DNA of 38,052 bases. Origin: Chrysochromulina tobinii. Its lineage: Eukaryota; Haptophyta; Prymnesiales; Chrysochromulinaceae. The notes beneath the pieces are model-generated. The model had not been told where the DNA came from and ran no database searches. It saw only the letters and a list, made by a program, of their open reading frames with translations. The first letter of the stretch is position 1. Every line of letters starts with the position of its first letter. The position numbers and the translations under genes were made by a program. This document shows positions 36,260 to 38,052 of this stretch, one piece after another. The stretch lies in contig JWZX01003055.1 in assembly GCA_001275005.1 (NCBI GenBank), forward strand, positions 1-38,052, read 5' to 3'.

Positions 36260-38052
36260 TTAGGGGTCGAGGCGCCCTGAATATCTCGGCCTGAGGAGCT
36301 TCGGTCGAGTTTGCGCGATCGCGCTGGCGAGCTCGACCCACTCCTGCTTACCGTCTCCCTCGTTGAGGAAGAGCACGGGCATCGAAGAGCTGCGTGACAC
36401 GCTCGCGGTTGCAGCCTGCAGCGCCAGCTTGGTTCGATGCCGTTCCAGCACGGGGGGCTTCTTGGGCCAGCGCGAGGCGACATGCACCGGCGGCGACTCG
36501 ACGACGGGCCGTTGGGTGCGGCTACGCGAGCGAGGGGGGATGAGTGGACGCGGTTCCGAGGCACTGTCTTTCAGGGCTGCAGAGTCCGGAATCACCACCG
36601 GCGGTCGGCGGTCATTCTCGACAGGCGTCCTCAGCCGGTTGATGGTGCTGCCAGAGACCGGCGTGCTCGGCACTTCGCGCATGCGCTGGGCCATCAACCC
36701 GGCTGCTGCCGTGGACAGCAAGCCTGAAGCATCGCGATCGACACGCATGTCCACCGACCACGCTGTCCCGTCCGATTCCCAGCTCCAGGCACCGCTGAGT
36801 GCGCCAAAATTGTACGCACGCCGCGTTGTTGCCGATAGAGCTGCGGATTTTCGGTGGGGCTCAAAGACAATCGGTCTAGTCAGCCCCATACCGCTCTGGG
36901 GACGTGTCCATCGGGGGGCGCGCAAACGTGCGGACGGGTCCCTCGGTGTCGACGGGCGACCGCAGTCTGCATCGCGATTCGAATCGCAGAGGCTTGCCGC
37001 CGATGAGCCAGGGCTCACGAGCGAGCGAGCGGGTGCCCCCGACTTGCCAGCAAAGTCGGACTCCCATGTATACATGTAGGCCGACAAGGCGCCGAGGCTG
37101 ATCGGGCCTTGCTGCTGGCTCCGACCCGGGCTCCGACCCGGACTCCGACTCGGACTCCGCGTGGCGGCTTGGTGTTGCCGTCTCGTCCCTCGAGAGGTCC
37201 CAAGCGCTGATGCAGTTGGCAAGGGTCGACCCTGCCGGTGGGCTACCTTGCTGCGGAGGGCTCGGAATCGTAGCTGGATGAACAGCGCCGCAGAGCATGC
37301 GATTGCCAAAAGACGTCGGGCTGCCAAACGTCGAGCGTTCGCCTGGATTTGGACCAGAGCGTGGCGAACGGCTCCGTACTTCGCCTTCGCCAGCAACCCC
37401 CGCGCTTTCGATTGAATCGAGACCGTTGCCTTACGCATCTTATGGACTGATCTCTTCTCCTGTCGCTCCAGCGCCCGCGACGGCTTGACCTTGATACGAA
37501 TTTCCTCGCCACGGTAGTAGAACCGTCCGTGCGGGGAAGGTCCCTCGGTGTGGCAAAGGGGCGACTGATGTCCTGGGCTGCTGCCGGCAGAGATCGCGTC
37601 CTTGCCAGAAGACTCATCCGCTACGCTCACCGACACCCTCGGCGAAGGCAGGTCCCAGACTGCAAAGACGCTGATAGGGCTCGTTCGGCTGTCTGGGCGG
37701 CTTCTCTGCTCTGCTTCATCAGGGCCCTGCCTCGCTCTACTCGTTTTGATCGGGGTACTGCCTCTCGACCCCCATCCGGGCAACAATGGTGGCAGTTCCG
37801 CGGTGCGCCAAGTCTTCGCTTCACCGGATGACGGCGGGCGCGAGAGAAAGATGGGATTGAAGATCACTTCGACCTCGTCGGCACCAGGAAGCAGACCCAC
37901 GGACCCGTACTCAACCGGCGGCTTGGGTGGCTGCGGCTTCGGTGGCGGCGGCTTGGGTGGCGGCGGCTTGGGTGGCGGCGGCGCGGCTGGCGGCGGCGCG
38001 GCTGGCGGCGGCGCGGGTGGCGGCGCGGGTGGCGGCGCGGGTGGCGGCGGTG
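36260..38052 (-). CDS. IQ-motif protein with Pro-rich N-terminus (5' partial)
   Basis: The frame is open from the right edge of the window to TAA at 36260-36262, at least 596 residues, and no ATG precedes the edge, so the start lies outside. The first 50 residues seen (38050-37905) are PPPA and PPPPK repeats. A Ser/Arg-rich region follows, then a basic helical segment (about 37260-37440) with IQ-like motifs, SIQSKARGLLAKAKY and QIQANARRLAARRLL, and a third weaker copy (LFIQLRFRALRSKV), which would bind calmodulin or centrin-like proteins. Two similar blocks, LGALSAYMYTWESDF (near 37070) and FGALSGAWSWESD (near 36790), suggest an internal duplication. The rest is low-complexity and Arg/Ser/Pro-rich. 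The precise role is unknown; a cytoskeletal or flagellar scaffold is a reasonable guess. Confidence 0.7.
   Translation of the reverse strand, partial: PPPPAPPPAPPPAPPPAAPPPAAPPPPKPPPPKPPPPKPQPPKPPVEYGSVGLLPGADEVEVIFNPIFLSRPPSSGEAKTWRTAELPPLLPGWGSRGSTPIKTSRARQGPDEAEQRSRPDSRTSPISVFAVWDLPSPRVSVSVADESSGKDAISAGSSPGHQSPLCHTEGPSPHGRFYYRGEEIRIKVKPSRALERQEKRSVHKMRKATVSIQSKARGLLAKAKYGAVRHALVQIQANARRLAARRLLAIACSAALFIQLRFRALRSKVAHRQGRPLPTASALGTSRGTRRQHQAATRSPSRSPGRSPGRSQQQGPISLGALSAYMYTWESDFAGKSGAPARSLVSPGSSAASLCDSNRDADCGRPSTPRDPSARLRAPRWTRPQSGMGLTRPIVFEPHRKSAALSATTRRAYNFGALSGAWSWESDGTAWSVDMRVDRDASGLLSTAAAGLMAQRMREVPSTPVSGSTINRLRTPVENDRRPPVVIPDSAALKDSASEPRPLIPPRSRSRTQRPVVESPPVHVASRWPKKPPVLERHRTKLALQAATASVSRSSSMPVLFLNEGDGKQEWVELASAIAQTRPKLLRPRYSGRLDP
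37905..38052 (-). repeat. Pro-rich PPPA/PPPPK codon repeat
   Basis: GGC/GGT-rich sequence on the + strand reads as Pro-rich repeats on the minus strand, in frame with the IQ-motif gene. It continues past the right edge of the window. Confidence 0.8.

Noticed and set aside
36100-36564. Alternative C-terminus of the IQ gene ending in the same tail as the small secreted protein
   Set aside because: It needs a frame change with no visible splice sites. The shared tail follows automatically from the identical 149-bp repeat.

Overview
The window is GC-rich nuclear DNA from a flagellated, plastid-bearing eukaryotic alga. A haptophyte fits best, with a pelagophyte-like stramenopile as the main alternative. 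This is inferred from (Ser)Pro-rich cell-surface proteins, leaders that look like signal peptide plus transit peptide, a plastid CP12-like protein, an AP2-domain protein, an axonemal dynein heavy chain, and few, short introns. Three of the four introns reconstructed here start with the 5' splice site GTGCGC. No bacterial operon, viral gene, tRNA, rRNA or CRISPR array was seen.

Layout. 1-3963 (+): a Pro-rich receptor-like TKL kinase, 5' truncated by the window edge, with a probable frameshift near its start and an in-frame TAG that splits off its C-terminal module. 4287-6266 (+): an RCC1-repeat protein with an IQ-like tail. 6526-9711 (-): a GT92-type glycosyltransferase with a dioxygenase-like C-terminal half, split by a 213-bp intron made of nested duplications of its own splice junctions. 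10023-10697 (-) and 11100-11888 (+): a divergent pair, a two-repeat CP12-like protein and a plastid-type COG2426 membrane protein. 12732-14506 (-): a three-exon PP2A B55 regulatory subunit. 14825-15586 (+): an AP2/ERF-domain protein with a hydrophobic leader. 16044-17627 (-) and 17842-20811 (+): another divergent pair, an MFS transporter of the SLC18 type and a remarkable three-part enzyme in which a flavin amine oxidase sits inside a vanin/biotinidase protein. 21288-35069 (+): a two-exon outer-arm-type axonemal dynein heavy chain of about 4563 residues, with one 13-kb exon. 35266-35883 (-): a small secreted or membrane-anchored unknown protein. 36260 to the right edge (-): an IQ-motif protein with a Pro-rich N-terminus.

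The genes are unrelated housekeeping, signalling and cell-surface functions, as expected for an ordinary algal chromosome arm. Two loose themes exist: plastid metabolism (CP12-like and COG2426 proteins) and flagella (dynein; RCC1, PP2A-B55 and IQ proteins can also act there, which is speculative). The most novel item is the nested vanin-amine oxidase fusion. If the nitrilase half is a pantetheinase or biotinidase, it would release cysteamine or lysine, and the inserted oxidase could then use that amine. Other points of interest are the duplication-built intron, the 149-bp perfect direct repeat downstream of two genes, the kinase stop codon, and an insert in the dynein microtubule-binding tip.
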